Source: Pseudomonas sp. P5_109
Lineage (GTDB): Bacteria > Pseudomonadota > Gammaproteobacteria > Pseudomonadales > Pseudomonadaceae
Direction: 5' to 3'
Assembly: GCF_034009455.1 (NCBI RefSeq)
Contig: NZ_CP125380.1
Coordinates: forward strand, 1,157,001-1,221,000
DNA length: 64,000 bases
Shown: positions 10,153 to 19,021 of the stretch, piece by piece
Layout: each line of letters opens with the position of its first letter
Position numbering within the stretch: the first letter of the stretch is position 1
Position numbers and translations under genes: made by a program
The notes under the pieces: model-generated
Databases searched by the model: none
The model's input: the letters and a program-made list of their open reading frames with translations, nothing else
Told to the model about the DNA's origin: nothing

Positions 10153-10794
10153 GTGTCGAGTACCGAAGACGAACAGCTGGCGGATTTGAAGGATTGGTGG
10201 TCACGCAACGGCAAGCCCCTGGTTACTGGCGGCCTGTTGGCGCTGGTCATCGTGTTCGGCTGGCAGGCGTTCCACAAGTATCAGAGCAATCAGTCGCAAG
10301 GCGCCTCGATTCTCTATCAGCAATTGCTCGAAACCACGTTGACGCCTGATGGCAAGCCTGATGCGGCCCGTGTTTCGGACCTGGCCGGCAAGCTCAACAG
10401 CGAGTTCGGCGGCAGCGCCTACGCGCAGTACGGCAGCCTGTTCGTGGCTAAAGTAGCGGTCGACAGCGGCAAGCTGGACGACGCGGCCAGCGAGCTCAAG
10501 GCCATTGTCGACAAGCCGGCCAACCCGGCGCTGGGCGAAATCGCCCGTCAGCGTCTGGCCCAGGTACTCGGCGCGCAGAACAAGGCCGACGAAGCGCTGA
10601 AGCTTCTCGAAGGCGATGCCGACAAGGCATTCCTGGCCACTCGCGAAGAGCTCAAGGGCGACCTGCTGGTGCAGTTGGGTCGTACCGATGAAGCGAGCAC
10701 GGCGTATCAAAAAGCCAAGGCGGCACTGTCGGATGAAGCGGCGGTCGGTGGCCTGCAAATCAAGCTGGACGACCTGGCCAAAGGGGATGCGTGA
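10153..10794 (+). CDS. yfgM: YfgM/ancillary SecYEG translocon subunit, TPR protein
   Basis: A 213-residue inner-membrane protein with a short cytoplasmic N terminus (STEDEQLADLKDWWSRNG), one transmembrane segment (residues about 20-38) and a periplasmic TPR-like domain. E. coli YfgM associates with SecYEG and PpiD in periplasmic chaperone traffic. The start is a GTG at 10153 with AAGGAG upstream. It lies between hisS and bamB, the conserved position. Confidence 0.93.
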   Translation: MSSTEDEQLADLKDWWSRNGKPLVTGGLLALVIVFGWQAFHKYQSNQSQGASILYQQLLETTLTPDGKPDAARVSDLAGKLNSEFGGSAYAQYGSLFVAKVAVDSGKLDDAASELKAIVDKPANPALGEIARQRLAQVLGAQNKADEALKLLEGDADKAFLATREELKGDLLVQLGRTDEASTAYQKAKAALSDEAAVGGLQIKLDDLAKGDA

Positions 10795-10795
10795 C

Positions 10796-11938
10796 GTGAT
10801 TCGTTGGAAACATGCAGCATTGCTGGCCCTGGCCTTGTTGGCCGCGGGTTGCAGCAGCAACAGCAAAAAAGAATTGCCTCCGGCCGAGTTGACCGACTTC
10901 AAGGAAGAAGTGGTTCTGCAAAAGCAATGGAGTCGTTCGATCGGTGACGGTCAGGGCGAAACCTACAACATGCTGGTTCCGGCCATCGATGGCGATACCA
11001 TCTATGCCGCCGACGTCACTGGCGTGTTGATGGCAATGGACCGCAACACCGGCGACGTCAAATGGAAGAAAGACCTTGAGCTGCCTGTCTCCGGCGCCGT
11101 TGGCGTAGGTTACGGTCTGCTCACCATCGGTACGATCAAGGGTGAAATCGTTGCCCTGGACGCCATCAACGGTGAAGAAAAGTGGCGCGCTCGCGTTTCC
11201 AGCGAAGTGCTGGCACCACCAGCCAACAACGGTGACGTTGTGGTGGTTCAGACCCAGGATGATCGTCTGATCGGCCTGGATGCCGCCACCGGCAACCGTC
11301 GCTGGATCTATGACAGCACGCCTGCGGTACTGACCCTGCGTGGCACCAGTGCGCCGATCGTGACCAACCGCCTCGCGGTGGCTGGCCTGTCCACCGGTAA
11401 AGTGGTTGCCCTGGACATCACCAACGGCGTACCGGTTTGGGAACAGCGCGTAGCGATCCCGCAAGGTCGTTCGGAGCTGGAGCGTGTGGTCGATATCGAC
11501 GGTGGCTTGCTGCTGTCGGGCGAGACGCTGTATGTCGCCAGTTATCAAGGGCGCGTTGCCGCTCTGGACCTGCAAAGCGGCCGTCAGCTCTGGCAGCGCG
11601 ATGCTTCCAGCTATGCCGGTGTCGCCCAGGGTTTTGGCACCGTCTACGTAAGCCTGTCTTCGGGCACCGTTGAAGGCGTCGACGAGCGTTCCACCACAGC
11701 CTTGTGGAGCAACGATTCGCTGGCCCGTCGTCAACTGTCGGCCCCGGAAGTGTTCTCCAGCTACGTTGCAGTCGGTGACCTGGAAGGTTACCTGCACTTG
11801 CTGAGTCAAGTGGACGGCCGTTTCGTCGGCCGTGAGCGCATCGACAGCGACGGCCTGCGTGCCCGTCCGCTGGTGGTGGGTGACACGATTTATGTGTATG
11901 GCAACAGCGGCAAACTGGAAGCCCTGACCATTAAGTAA
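10796..11938 (+). CDS. bamB: Outer membrane assembly lipoprotein BamB
   Basis: A lipoprotein of about 380 residues forming an eight-bladed beta-propeller that scaffolds BamA in the outer-membrane protein insertion machine. The signal ends in a lipobox, LLAAGC. The repeats have PQQ-like blade motifs (AMDRNTGDVKWKK, ALDAINGEEKWRA, GLDAATGNRRWIY). AAGGGG at 10781-10786 lies 9 nt before the GTG at 10796, which is preferred over the ATG at 10787 that would directly abut the same motif. Either start overlaps or abuts yfgM. Confidence 0.95.
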   Translation: MIRWKHAALLALALLAAGCSSNSKKELPPAELTDFKEEVVLQKQWSRSIGDGQGETYNMLVPAIDGDTIYAADVTGVLMAMDRNTGDVKWKKDLELPVSGAVGVGYGLLTIGTIKGEIVALDAINGEEKWRARVSSEVLAPPANNGDVVVVQTQDDRLIGLDAATGNRRWIYDSTPAVLTLRGTSAPIVTNRLAVAGLSTGKVVALDITNGVPVWEQRVAIPQGRSELERVVDIDGGLLLSGETLYVASYQGRVAALDLQSGRQLWQRDASSYAGVAQGFGTVYVSLSSGTVEGVDERSTTALWSNDSLARRQLSAPEVFSSYVAVGDLEGYLHLLSQVDGRFVGRERIDSDGLRARPLVVGDTIYVYGNSGKLEALTIK

Positions 11939-11985
11939 CGACTATGCTTGGGTTTTAACCCCAAGCGGCTTCACTTGTGTGGAAA

Positions 11986-12086
11986 TGTGGGAGCGAGCCT
12001 GCTCGCGATGGACGTCAACGATTACGTTGATAGCCTGAATGAACGCGGTGCCTTGGCGTTTTTCGCGAGCAGGCTCGCTCCCACAG
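11986..12086. repeat. REPIN (two inverted REP sequences)
   Basis: Two copies of the GTGGGAGCGAGC-CTGCTCGCGA palindrome in opposite orientation, separated by about 50 bp. The spacer includes GACGTCAACGATTACGTT, related to the spacers of the REPINs at 44.1, 52.3 and 52.9 kb. REPINs are non-autonomous elements moved by RAYT transposases; no RAYT gene is in this window. Confidence 0.9.
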
Positions 12087-12117
12087 AAAAGCATTCAGTG
12101 ATTGCCCCCGAGCACCA

Positions 12118-12150
12118 GCCGCTGCCTCGCAGCGGCTTTTGTATTTTCTG
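12118..12150 (+). terminator. Intrinsic terminator between bamB and der
   Basis: GCCGCTGC at 12118-12125 pairs with GCAGCGGC at 12129-12136 around a CTC loop, followed by TTTTGTATTTT. It ends the bamB transcript about 20 bp before der. A second hairpin without a clear T-tract, GCTTGGG/CCCAAGC at 11946-11966, directly follows the bamB stop. Confidence 0.75.
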
Positions 12151-12172
12151 AAATAACGAAGTGGAGAGCCGC

Positions 12173-13642
12173 ATGGTTCCCGTAATCGCCCTGGTGGGCC
12201 GACCAAACGTCGGCAAGTCCACCTTGTTCAACCGCCTGACCAGGACTCGTGACGCCATCGTCGGCGACTTGTCCGGTCTGACCCGTGATCGCCAGTACGG
12301 TGAGGCCAAGTGGCAAGGGCGTTCCTACATTCTGATCGACACCGGCGGTATCTCCGGTGACGAACACGGTATGGACGAAAAGATGGCCGAGCAGTCGCTG
12401 CTGGCCATCGAAGAAGCAGATGTCGTGCTGTTCCTGGTAGATGCCAAGGCCGGTTTCACCGCCGCCGACCAGATGATCGCCGAGCATTTGCGTAAACGTA
12501 ACAAGCGTTCCTTTGTGGTTGCCAACAAGGTCGACAACATCGACCCTGAAATGGCCCGCGCCGAATTCGCTCCGTTGGGCATGGGCCATGCGATTCCGAT
12601 CGCCGGTGCTCACGGTCGTGGCATCACCCAGATGCTGGAAATCGCCCTGAGTGACTTCCCGAAGGACGACGACGAGCTGGAAGAAGGCGAGGAAGAAGTC
12701 GTCGCCGAAGGCGAGGAAGCCAAGCGCATTCCTGGCCCAAGCGAAAAAGACGGGATCAAGATCGCGATCATCGGCCGTCCGAACGTCGGCAAGTCGACCC
12801 TGGTCAACCGCATGCTCGGCGAAGACCGGGTAATCGTCTATGACCAACCCGGCACCACCCGCGACAGTATCTACATCCCGTTCGAGCGTAACGACGAGAA
12901 GTACACGCTGATCGACACCGCCGGTGTGCGCAAGCGCGGCAAGATCCACGAAGAAGTCGAAAAGTTCTCCGTGGTCAAAACCCTGCAAGCGATCAAAGAC
13001 GCCAACGTGGTGATCTTCGTGATGGACGCCCGCGAAGGCGTGGTGGACCACGACCTCAACCTGCTGGGCTTCGCCATTGAGTCGGGTCGTGCGCTGGTCA
13101 TCGCGATCAACAAGTGGGACGGCATGACGCCGAGCGAGCGCGACTTCGTGAAGGTCGAGCTGCAGCGTCGACTGTTCTTCGTCGACTACGCCGACATCCA
13201 CTTCATCTCGGCCCTGCACGGCACTGGCGTGGGCAACCTCTACGCGTCGGTACAGAACTCGTTCAAGTCCGCGGTTACCCGCTGGCCGACCAGCCGTCTG
13301 ACCCAGATCCTCGAAGACGCGGTCAGCGAGCATCAGCCGCCGATGGTCAACAGCCGTCGGATCAAGCTGCGTTATGCCCACCTTGGTGGCGCGAACCCGC
13401 CGATCATCGTGATCCACGGTAACCAGATCGAGAAAGTGCCGAAGTCGTATGTGCGCTATCTGGAAAACACTTACCGCCGTGTTCTGAAGCTGGTCGGTAC
13501 GCCGATCCGCATCGAGTTCAAGGGTGGCGAGAACCCGTACGAAGGCAACAAGAACACGCTCACCGACCGTCAGGTCAACAAGAAGCGTCGCTTGATGTCG
13601 CACCACAAGAAGGCCGACAAGAAGCGCCGCGACAAGCGCTGA
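12173..13642 (+). CDS. der: Ribosome assembly GTPase Der (EngA)
   Basis: A 489-residue protein with two tandem GTPase domains and a C-terminal KH-like domain, needed for 50S ribosomal subunit maturation. Both P-loops are clear ([12 protein letters not shown] near residue 9 and [12 protein letters not shown] near residue 203). They are separated by an acidic linker ([18 protein letters not shown]). A basic tail, [11 protein letters not shown], ends the protein. The ATG at 12173 gives [14 protein letters not shown], the family start; the GTG at 12161 is not needed. Confidence 0.98.
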   Translation: MVPVIALVGRPNVGKSTLFNRLTRTRDAIVGDLSGLTRDRQYGEAKWQGRSYILIDTGGISGDEHGMDEKMAEQSLLAIEEADVVLFLVDAKAGFTAADQMIAEHLRKRNKRSFVVANKVDNIDPEMARAEFAPLGMGHAIPIAGAHGRGITQMLEIALSDFPKDDDELEEGEEEVVAEGEEAKRIPGPSEKDGIKIAIIGRPNVGKSTLVNRMLGEDRVIVYDQPGTTRDSIYIPFERNDEKYTLIDTAGVRKRGKIHEEVEKFSVVKTLQAIKDANVVIFVMDAREGVVDHDLNLLGFAIESGRALVIAINKWDGMTPSERDFVKVELQRRLFFVDYADIHFISALHGTGVGNLYASVQNSFKSAVTRWPTSRLTQILEDAVSEHQPPMVNSRRIKLRYAHLGGANPPIIVIHGNQIEKVPKSYVRYLENTYRRVLKLVGTPIRIEFKGGENPYEGNKNTLTDRQVNKKRRLMSHHKKADKKRRDKR

Positions 13643-13679
13643 TTCCAAGCCCTCACACTCTCTTGTGTGGGAGGCTTGT

Positions 13680-13811
13680 TGTGGCGAGGGGGCTTGCCCC
13701 CGTTCGGCTGCGCAGCAGTCGCAATACCTGCAAGTGCGGTCTGCCAGACACACCTAGATTGCAGGATTGGGGCCGCTTCGCGACCCAGCGCGGGCAAGCC
13801 CGCTCGCCACA
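13680..13811. repeat. REPIN of the GTGGCGAGGGGGCTTGCCCCC type
   Basis: A REP copy starts at 13680 (GTGGCGAGGGGGCTTGCCCC) and an inverted, diverged copy ends at 13811 (GGGCAAGCCCGCTCGCCAC). They are separated by about 70 bp that contain the accessory motif TTCGGCTGCGCAGCAGTCGC. No gene is visible in the 292-bp der to aminotransferase gap. Confidence 0.88.
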
Positions 13812-13835
13812 AGGTACAGCGGTGATCAAATGAAG

Positions 13836-13861
13836 AAGGGCGTCTATAAGGCGCCCTTTTT
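13836..13861 (+). terminator. Intrinsic terminator after der
   Basis: AAGGGCG at 13836-13842 pairs with CGCCCTT at 13852-13858 and is followed by TTT. It lies upstream of the aminotransferase gene and downstream of the REPIN. Confidence 0.65.
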
Positions 13862-13934
13862 CATGCCTGCCGTTTGGGCTATCCTCGGACTCCCCGCGCC
13901 GCCGTAGAGCCGGGTGTAGAGCAGGGAACCACCG

Positions 13935-15083
13935 ATGATCACCAGCAAGCTGCCGAATGTCGGCATCACTATCTTCACGCAGATGTCTCAGCTCGCGGCA
14001 CAGACCGGCGCGCTCAATCTGTCCCAGGGCTTTCCCGATTTCGCGGCCCCGCAGGCCCTGTGCGATGCGGTAGGCCGGCATATCGCCAACGGCCATAATC
14101 AATATTCACCAATGACCGGGTTGCCGATATTGCGTCAGCAGATCGCGGCGAAGATCGCCCGCAGCTATGGCGTGCAGGTGGATGTGGATACCGAGGTGAC
14201 GGTCACCCCCGGCGCGACCGAAGCGATCTTCTGTGCCATTCAGGCGGTTATCCACAGCGGCGACGAAGTCATCGTGTTTGACCCGGCCTACGACAGCTAC
14301 GAGCCCTCGGTAGAGCTGGCCGGCGGTCGTTGCGTGCATGTGCAATTGGGCCTGAACGATTTCAGTATCGACTTCGAGAAGCTTGCCCAAGCACTGAGCC
14401 CGCGCACGCGGATGATCATTCTCAACACCCCGCACAACCCTAGTGGTGCGTTGATCAGTCGTGCCGAACTCGACCAGTTGGCAGCGTTGATCCGTGATCG
14501 CGATATCTATGTGATCAGCGACGAAGTCTACGAGCACCTGGTGTATGACGGCGTGCCCCACGTCAGCGTGCTGGCCCATGAGGAGCTGTATCAGCGTGCA
14601 TTCGTGGTCAGCTCCTTCGGCAAGACCTACCACGTCACCGGCTGGAAAACCGGATATGTGGTCGCGCCTGCGGCCCTGACGGCGGAATTGCGCAAGGTGC
14701 ACCAGTACGTGAATTTTTGTGGCGTGACGCCGCTGCAATATGCCTTGGCCGATTTCATGGCCGAGCATCCTGAGCACGTCGAAGAGCTGCCGGCTTTCTA
14801 TCAGGCCAAGCGCGATCTGTTCTGCGATCTGCTGGCGCCGTCGCGTTTCAGTTTCACCCGGGTGACCGGCACCTATTTCCAGCTGGTCGATTACTCGCAG
14901 ATCCGTCCGGACCTCAATGACGTCGAGATGGCCCTGTGGATGACGCGCGAGCATGGCGTGGCGAGTATTCCGATTTCCGTGTTCTACCAGACGCCGCCAG
15001 AAGGCCAGCGCCTGGTGCGGCTATGCTTCGCCAAACGCGAGGAGACGCTGCGTGAAGCAGCGGAAAAACTATGCGTGATCTGA
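13935..15083 (+). CDS. PLP aminotransferase, methionine/glutamine type (YbdL family)
   Basis: A class I fold-type I aminotransferase of 382 residues. It begins KLPNVGITIFTQMSQLA and contains NLSQGFPDF, typical of the YbdL/kynurenine aminotransferase III group that uses methionine and glutamine. The PLP lysine is in SSFGKTYHVTGWKTGY, and a substrate loop NTPHNPSGALIS is present. Its 3' end overlaps the following omega-amidase by 13 bp. The pair suggests transamination of glutamine (or methionine salvage) in which the amidase pulls the reaction by hydrolysing 2-oxoglutaramate. The substrate is inferred. Confidence 0.85.
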   Translation: MITSKLPNVGITIFTQMSQLAAQTGALNLSQGFPDFAAPQALCDAVGRHIANGHNQYSPMTGLPILRQQIAAKIARSYGVQVDVDTEVTVTPGATEAIFCAIQAVIHSGDEVIVFDPAYDSYEPSVELAGGRCVHVQLGLNDFSIDFEKLAQALSPRTRMIILNTPHNPSGALISRAELDQLAALIRDRDIYVISDEVYEHLVYDGVPHVSVLAHEELYQRAFVVSSFGKTYHVTGWKTGYVVAPAALTAELRKVHQYVNFCGVTPLQYALADFMAEHPEHVEELPAFYQAKRDLFCDLLAPSRFSFTRVTGTYFQLVDYSQIRPDLNDVEMALWMTREHGVASIPISVFYQTPPEGQRLVRLCFAKREETLREAAEKLCVI

Positions 15084-15862
15084 GTGCCTTGCCGAAGCTG
15101 ACCGTGGCGCTGATCCAGACGACGTTGGCCTGGCACGACCGTCAAGCCAACCTTGAGCATTTCGAGCCTTTGCTGGAACAGGCTCGCGGCGCCGACCTGA
15201 TCATCCTGCCGGAGATGTTCACCACCGGTTTCTCCATGGAGTCAGAGGCTCTCGCCGAAGCAGAAAACGGCCCGACGAGCAAATGGCTGCGGGTTCAGGC
15301 GGCGAAGCTGGATGCGGTGATTACCGGTAGCGTGATCGTCAAGGCCGCCGACGGCAGTCATCGCAATCGCCTGTTGTGGGCACGCCCGGACGGCGAGGTG
15401 CTGCACTATGACAAGCGCCACCTGTTCCGCATGGCCGGCGAGCACAACCACTACACCCCCGGCGAGCGCCAGGTGCAGTTCGAGCTCAAGGGCTGGCGAG
15501 TACGGCCGCTGATTTGCTACGACTTGCGTTTCCCGGTGTGGAGTCGCGATGCCCAGGACACTGACCTGTTGTTGTACACCGCGAACTGGCCGGGCGCGCG
15601 ACGCCAGCACTGGAATCGTTTGTTGCCTGCACGGGCGATTGAAAACCTGTGTTATGTGGCGGCGGTGAATCGCATTGGCACCGACGGTAAGGGTTTTGCG
15701 TACACCGGTGACAGTCAGGTGCTGGATTTTCAGGGTGAGATGTTGCTGAGCACCGGCGAGGCGGATGGGGTGTTCAAGGTGACGCTGGATGCGGCGGAGT
15801 TGGCGGCGTATCGGCAGCGGTTTCCGGCGAATCTGGATGCCGATACCTTTGAGTTCACCTAG
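15071..15862 (+). CDS. Nitrilase-family omega-amidase (YafV type)
   Basis: A 263-residue carbon-nitrogen hydrolase with the Glu-Lys-Cys triad visible: E in ILPEMFTTGFSM, K in YDKRHLFRMAGE and C in RPLICYDLRFPVW. The YafV/Nit2 group hydrolyses alpha-ketoglutaramate and alpha-ketosuccinamate. It overlaps the aminotransferase upstream, so co-translation is likely. The substrate is assigned from family resemblance and context. Confidence 0.85.
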   Translation: MRDLSALPKLTVALIQTTLAWHDRQANLEHFEPLLEQARGADLIILPEMFTTGFSMESEALAEAENGPTSKWLRVQAAKLDAVITGSVIVKAADGSHRNRLLWARPDGEVLHYDKRHLFRMAGEHNHYTPGERQVQFELKGWRVRPLICYDLRFPVWSRDAQDTDLLLYTANWPGARRQHWNRLLPARAIENLCYVAAVNRIGTDGKGFAYTGDSQVLDFQGEMLLSTGEADGVFKVTLDAAELAAYRQRFPANLDADTFEFT

Positions 15863-15886
15863 TATTTTCGGTGCCTGACAGGGCCT

Positions 15887-15980
15887 CTTCGCGAGCAAGC
15901 CCGCTCCCACAGGGTATGTGGGTGTACACAAGATTTGTGTTCACAATGGTCAACTGTGGGAGCGGGCTTGCTCGCGAAGG
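15887..15980. repeat. REPIN between omega-amidase gene and leuA
   Basis: CTTCGCGAGCAAGCCCGCTC at 15887 and its inverse TGTGGGAGCGGGCTTGCTCG ending near 15980, with a spacer of about 40 bp. It lies in the convergent gap. Confidence 0.88.
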
Positions 15981-16014
15981 GGCCGGTTCAGACAACACAA
16001 AACAGACAGGCAAA

Positions 16015-16048
16015 AAAAGGCCCCGAGGTGTACGCCCCGGGGCCTTTT
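16015..16048. terminator. Bidirectional terminator between omega-amidase gene and leuA
   Basis: AAAAGGCCCCG (16015-16025) and CGGGGCCTTTT (16038-16048) form a perfect stem with A-tract and T-tract on either side. It can end transcripts arriving from both convergent genes. Confidence 0.85.
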
Positions 16049-16065
16049 GCTTTTCGGCTGACAGC

Positions 16066-17745
16066 TTACGCCGCTTTCGCTTCCGGCTGGCTCAGCGAAC
16101 GGTTCAGTGCGCTGAACAGGGCCTTGAAGCTGGCCGTGGTGATGTTTTCGTCGATGCCGACGCCGTGCACCGCACGCTCACCGTTCACACGCAGTTCGAT
16201 GTAGGCCGCGGCCTTGGCATTGGTGCCCGCGCCGATGGCGTGCTCGTTGTAGTCCATGATTTCCACCGGAATCGGCAGGCCGGCCACCAGTGCTTCCAGA
16301 GCACCGTTGCCCTTGCCGCGCCAGTGCAGGTTGGTTTCGCCCTGGCCTTTGCTGGCCACTTCCACTTCGACGGCACTGTGACCGTTTTCTTCCTGCAGGC
16401 GATGGCTGACCAGCGCGTACGGGGTGTTGGCCTGCAAGTACTCGCTGTGCAACAGCGCATGGATTTGCTGGGCGGTCATTTCCAGGCCCAGGCGGTCGGT
16501 TTCACGCTGCACGACCTGGCTGAACTCGATCTGCATGCGACGCGGCAGGCTGATGCCGTATTCCTGTTCCAGCAGGTAGGCGATGCCGCCCTTGCCCGAC
16601 TGGCTGTTGACGCGGATGACTGCCTCGTAGCTGCGGCCGATGTCGGCCGGGTCGATCGGCAGGTACGGTACTTCCCACAATGCATCGGATTTCTGCTGGG
16701 CGAAGCCCTTGCGGATTGCATCCTGGTGCGAGCCGGAGAACGCGGTATGCACCAGGTCGCCGACGTACGGGTGACGCGGGTGCACCTGGATCTGGTTGCA
16801 CTCTTCGACGACTTTGCGCACGCCGTCGATGTCGGAGAAGTCCAGTTGCGGGTCGAGACCCTGGGTGTACATGTTCAGGGCGACGGTCACCAGGTCGACG
16901 TTACCGGTACGCTCGCCGTTGCCGAACAGGCAGCCTTCGACACGGTCGGCACCGGCCATCAGGCCCAGTTCGGTGGCCGCAACGCCAGTACCACGGTCGT
17001 TGTGGGTGTGCAGGCTGATGATCACGCTGTCACGACGGTTGATGTGACGGCCGAACCATTCGATCTGGTCGGCATAGATGTTCGGGGTCGCGCATTCGAC
17101 GGTGGCCGGCAGGTTGAGGATCATCTTGTGCTCGGGCGTCGGGTTCCAGACTTCGATCACCGCGTCGCAGACTTCCTTGGCGAACTCCATTTCGGTCGCG
17201 CTGAAGGTTTCTGGCGAGTACTCGAAGGTCCACTCGGTGTCCGGCTGCATGGCCGCGTACTTGACGAACAGCTTGGCCGCGCTGACGGCGATGGCCTTGA
17301 CCCCGTCCTTGTCCTGGTTGAAGACAATGCGGCGGAAGGAAGGGGAGGTCGCGTTGTACAGGTGAACGATGGCTTTCTTCGCGCCGCGCAGGGATTCGAA
17401 GGTGCGCTCGATCAGGTCTTCACGGCCCTGGGTCAGCACCTGGATGGTGGTGTCGTCCGGGATGTGGTTGCCTTCGATCAGGGTACGAACGAAGTCGAAG
17501 TCGGTTTGCGACGCGGCCGGGAACGATGCTTCGATTTCCTTCACGCCGACCTGCACCAGGGTTTTCCAGAAGCGCAGCTTCTTGACGGCGTCCATCGGCT
17601 CGATCAGCGACTGGTTGCCGTCGCGCAGGTCGGAACTGCACCAGATTGGCGCGGCGGTGATGGTTTTCGATGGCCAGGTGCGGTCCGCAATGTCGATGGT
17701 CGGGAACGCGCGGTATTTCGAAGACGGGTCTTTGAGCATGCTCAT
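16066..17745 (-). CDS. leuA: 2-isopropylmalate synthase
   Basis: The first committed enzyme of leucine biosynthesis, condensing acetyl-CoA with 2-oxoisovalerate. At 559 residues it has the long form with an N-terminal extension, a DRE-TIM barrel ([17 protein letters not shown] carries the DRDGNQ-type catalytic signature, and HTHNDRGTG metal ligands follow) and a C-terminal LeuA dimer domain for leucine feedback inhibition. The start [12 protein letters not shown] is the usual pseudomonad form. A candidate leader peptide lies 90 bp upstream (17836-17913). Confidence 0.97.
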   Translation of the reverse strand: MSMLKDPSSKYRAFPTIDIADRTWPSKTITAAPIWCSSDLRDGNQSLIEPMDAVKKLRFWKTLVQVGVKEIEASFPAASQTDFDFVRTLIEGNHIPDDTTIQVLTQGREDLIERTFESLRGAKKAIVHLYNATSPSFRRIVFNQDKDGVKAIAVSAAKLFVKYAAMQPDTEWTFEYSPETFSATEMEFAKEVCDAVIEVWNPTPEHKMILNLPATVECATPNIYADQIEWFGRHINRRDSVIISLHTHNDRGTGVAATELGLMAGADRVEGCLFGNGERTGNVDLVTVALNMYTQGLDPQLDFSDIDGVRKVVEECNQIQVHPRHPYVGDLVHTAFSGSHQDAIRKGFAQQKSDALWEVPYLPIDPADIGRSYEAVIRVNSQSGKGGIAYLLEQEYGISLPRRMQIEFSQVVQRETDRLGLEMTAQQIHALLHSEYLQANTPYALVSHRLQEENGHSAVEVEVASKGQGETNLHWRGKGNGALEALVAGLPIPVEIMDYNEHAIGAGTNAKAAAYIELRVNGERAVHGVGIDENITTASFKALFSALNRSLSQPEAKAA

Positions 17746-17835
17746 CGGGAAATCCTTATTGTGTGGGCCGAAAAAAGGCGGCCTGCCGGTGGATCAAAAG
17801 TTCTTGGAGTAACGCTTGGGACGAGGCACCACGAT

Positions 17836-17913
17836 TCAGCCCGGCAGTCGTGCGCTGACGAGGCACAGGCTGCGGTGCTGGCGGAGCTGAATGAGGGTGT
17901 GAAAGGTTTTCAT
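17836..17913 (-). CDS. Candidate leuA leader peptide (25 aa)
   Basis: A 25-codon open frame upstream of leuA reads MKTFHTLIQLRQHRS then LCLVSARLPG and stop. It has AGGG 8 nt before its ATG. Five of its 25 residues are Leu. The region after its stop can pair with its own end (TGCCGG at the peptide end with CCGGCA further on), and a GGCCGCCTTTTTTCGGCC stretch follows before leuA. That layout suggests transcription attenuation or ribosome-stalling control. It was found by reading the strand; the function is inference. Confidence 0.45.
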   Translation of the reverse strand: MKTFHTLIQLRQHRSLCLVSARLPG

Positions 17914-18107
17914 GCCTTCAACCCTAACCGCGAGGGGGGAGGTTGGCAAGCAGTCGAAAAAAATTGAGAGGAATACTCGTGAACGGGTATTTATCGAGAT
18001 TTTATTGCTTCAATTGGTTTCGATGATCTTGTTTTTTGCGCGAGGTTTGAGCGGTGCGCAATTGAGTGATGGGGCGGCCTGGGGTTTTCTGGTGGCTGGA
18101 ATGCCGC

Positions 18108-18174
18108 CTTCGCGAGCAAGCCCGCTCCCACAGGGATTGCGCTGTACCTGTGGGAGCGGGCTTGCTCGCGAAGA
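18108..18174. repeat. Compact REPIN upstream of leuA leader region
   Basis: Inverted REP copies (CTTCGCGAGCAAGCCCGCTC and GAGCGGGCTTGCTCGCGAAG) separated by only about 20 bp. Apart from this and the leader peptide, the 450-bp gap between leuA and the M23 peptidase gene shows no coding sequence. Confidence 0.88.
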
Positions 18175-18196
18175 GGCCAATGGCCTCAACGAAAAT

Positions 18197-19018
18197 TCAG
18201 GGTTGAAACGCACCAATGAAGATAGCCGGATCGACCCGCGCATCGTTCAGGCTGACATTCCAGTGCATATGTGGCCCAGTCGCGCGGCCAGTCGCACCTA
18301 CTTTGCCGACCACGCCACCGCGCGCCAGCTGTTGCCCCACCTTCACGTCGATTTTCGACATATGGCAGAACATGCTGATGAAGCCCTGGCCGTGGTCGAC
18401 GAACACCGTGTTGCCATTGAAGAAGTAGTTGCCTATCAGGATCACCTTGCCGGCAGCCGGGGTCTTGATCGGTGTTCCGGCCGGCACGGCGAAGTCCAGG
18501 CCGGCGTGAGGGTTGCGCTCTTCACCGTTAAAGAAACGACGCACGCCGAACTTGCTCGACAGCGGCCCGTTCACCGGTTTGTCCAGCAGCAGGTTGCTCG
18601 GGGTGTTGGGACTGAACGTGCGGTAAGCGGCAATCTGCTCGGCCAGCTCACGCTCGATGCGCTTGAGATTCTCCGGGTCCGGATTGACCTGCTGGGTGTT
18701 CTTCAGGGTGATACGTTGTTCCGGGTAGTTCTTGTTGCCCACCGTAAAACTCAAATTACGACCGCCACTGCTGACCGATTGAGCCCCTGGCTTGACGGTC
18801 AGCGGCACACCGACGATGGCCAGCCAGTTGTTCTGTTCCTTGACCACCAGCACCGGTTTGCCCTGGTAAGTGGCTTTTGGTGCCTGGGCCGATGTGCCCA
18901 GGTCCAGCACGGCAACGCCGCCCGGCACCGGTTTGTTCAACAGGCGGGTGATGTAGCTGTCGGCGTGGGCGTTGAAGGTCAGGCACAGCAACAGCAACGG
19001 AGCAAAGAAACGCGGCAT
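18197..19018 (-). CDS. Periplasmic M23-family peptidase
   Basis: A 273-residue protein with a Sec signal peptide (MPRFFAPLLLLCLTFNAHA) and a C-terminal LytM/M23 domain, so probably a murein endopeptidase or an activator of amidases. Zinc-site motifs are visible: NPHAGLDFAVPAGTP (HxxxD) and GPHMHWNVSL (HxH). The N-terminal half resembles the NlpD/Csd3-type accessory region. It lies 4 bp after xseA on the same strand and is probably co-transcribed with it. Confidence 0.9.
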   Translation of the reverse strand: MPRFFAPLLLLCLTFNAHADSYITRLLNKPVPGGVAVLDLGTSAQAPKATYQGKPVLVVKEQNNWLAIVGVPLTVKPGAQSVSSGGRNLSFTVGNKNYPEQRITLKNTQQVNPDPENLKRIERELAEQIAAYRTFSPNTPSNLLLDKPVNGPLSSKFGVRRFFNGEERNPHAGLDFAVPAGTPIKTPAAGKVILIGNYFFNGNTVFVDHGQGFISMFCHMSKIDVKVGQQLARGGVVGKVGATGRATGPHMHWNVSLNDARVDPAIFIGAFQP

Positions 19019-19021
19019 GGA

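Noticed and set aside
15871..17967. A 698-codon open frame antisense to leuA
   Set aside because: It begins inside a REPIN and terminator and runs opposite to a clearly conserved leuA.
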